This document shows, one piece after another, positions 6,147-6,382 of a stretch of 6,382 nucleotides of DNA. Source of the stretch: Lachnoclostridium sp. (GTDB lineage Bacteria; Bacillota_A; Clostridia; Lachnospirales; Lachnospiraceae); contig SVDR01000096.1 in NCBI GenBank assembly GCA_015057755.1, positions 1-6,382 of the forward strand, in the 5' to 3' direction. Every line of letters starts with the position of its first letter. Within the stretch, counting starts at the first letter, position 1. Both the position numbers and the translations under genes were made by a program. The notes beneath the pieces are model-generated. The model was not told the origin of the DNA. It saw nothing but the letters and a program-made list of their open reading frames with translations, and ran no database searches.

Positions 6147-6382
6147 TTAGATTGCGCCTGTCAGTCTAAGAACTACCTCAGCGATAACAGCGGAACCTAC
6201 GTATGTACCTACGAATGTAAGTAAAGCTACACATACGATCGGAAGACCCTGGGATTTGAATGTACCGAAGTCTTTACCAAGGGAGATACCTGCGTAAGCA
6301 AGGATCGGTGTACATAACGGAAGAAGACCGATCTTGTTCATGCTTGCGTAAGCAAACTCAGCGCCCGGGAAGCCCGGAATAG
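6147..6382 (-). CDS. C-terminal fragment of an unidentified integral membrane protein
   Basis: The last 78 residues of a protein whose start lies beyond the right edge; the frame is open to the edge (beginning IPGFPGAEFAYAS), so the internal ATG at 6339-6341 is not its start. Two hydrophobic segments are visible, about residues 17-33 of the fragment (LLPLCTPILAYAGISLG) and 46-74 (PIVCVALLTFVGTYVG onward), joined by the short loop KDFGTFKSQG, with the C-terminus LRLTGAI. The layout resembles the ends of several transporter-like families (a glycine-rich helix, a KDFxxF loop, a final helix), such as the YeiH/UPF0324 type, but I cannot assign a family. Codon choice is restricted and strongly biased compared with the AI-2E-type gene next to it, hinting at high expression. 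A strong terminator follows 30 nt after the stop, so it ends its transcription unit. Confidence 0.75.
   Translation of the reverse strand, partial: IPGFPGAEFAYASMNKIGLLPLCTPILAYAGISLGKDFGTFKSQGLPIVCVALLTFVGTYVGSAVIAEVVLRLTGAI

Overview
The window looks like chromosomal DNA from an anaerobic Firmicute of the class Clostridia, most likely a Lachnospiraceae-type gut bacterium. Three things suggest this: the Gram-positive order rimP-nusA-rnpM-ylxQ-infB, a short NusA without the C-terminal repeats of enterobacteria, and an IF-2 whose N-terminal half is a long Ala/Pro-rich stretch followed by RDGQ/REGGYQ repeats. The organism assignment is inference; no rRNA or tRNA is present. Every gene I can support is on the minus strand, so transcription runs from high to low coordinates and the open frames on the plus strand are antisense shadows.

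In transcription order: (1) 6382-6147 is the C-terminal end of a hydrophobic membrane protein I cannot name, closed by a strong intrinsic terminator at 6117-6069. (2) A near-consensus sigma-A promoter (TTGACA, 18 bp, TATAAT; 6053-6024) with a 10-bp palindrome in its spacer starts a three-gene unit: an AI-2E/YtvI-type polytopic membrane protein (5961-4888), a small DUF1294 membrane protein (4873-4595) and glycerol kinase GlpK (4570-3083). The gaps are 14 and 24 nt, so co-transcription is likely. (3) A 129-nt intergenic stretch holds a candidate promoter with an extended -10 (3055-3027) and an 11-bp hairpin (2999-2969). (4) The conserved transcription/translation operon follows: rimP, nusA, rnpM (ylxR), ylxQ (an L7Ae-fold protein) and infB, which runs off the left edge.

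Functionally, the left block is housekeeping: 30S maturation (RimP), transcription elongation and termination (NusA), an RNase P modulator (RnpM), an RNA-binding L7Ae-like protein (YlxQ) and translation initiation (IF-2). The middle block joins glycerol phosphorylation to two poorly characterised membrane proteins; no glycerol facilitator or glycerol-3-phosphate oxidase/dehydrogenase lies beside glpK here.

I see no phage, CRISPR, toxin-antitoxin, defence or biosynthetic system, and I do not claim an undescribed system. The points most worth a second look are the start of infB (TTG start, a small overlapping ORF, and an IF2_N-like motif split across two frames), the nearly identical 87-bp tandem repeats inside infB, the hairpin in the likely rimP-nusA leader, and the palindrome inside the promoter of the glpK unit. 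There is no gene-free stretch longer than 300 bases; the largest gaps are 5962-6146 and 2933-3082, and both are described.
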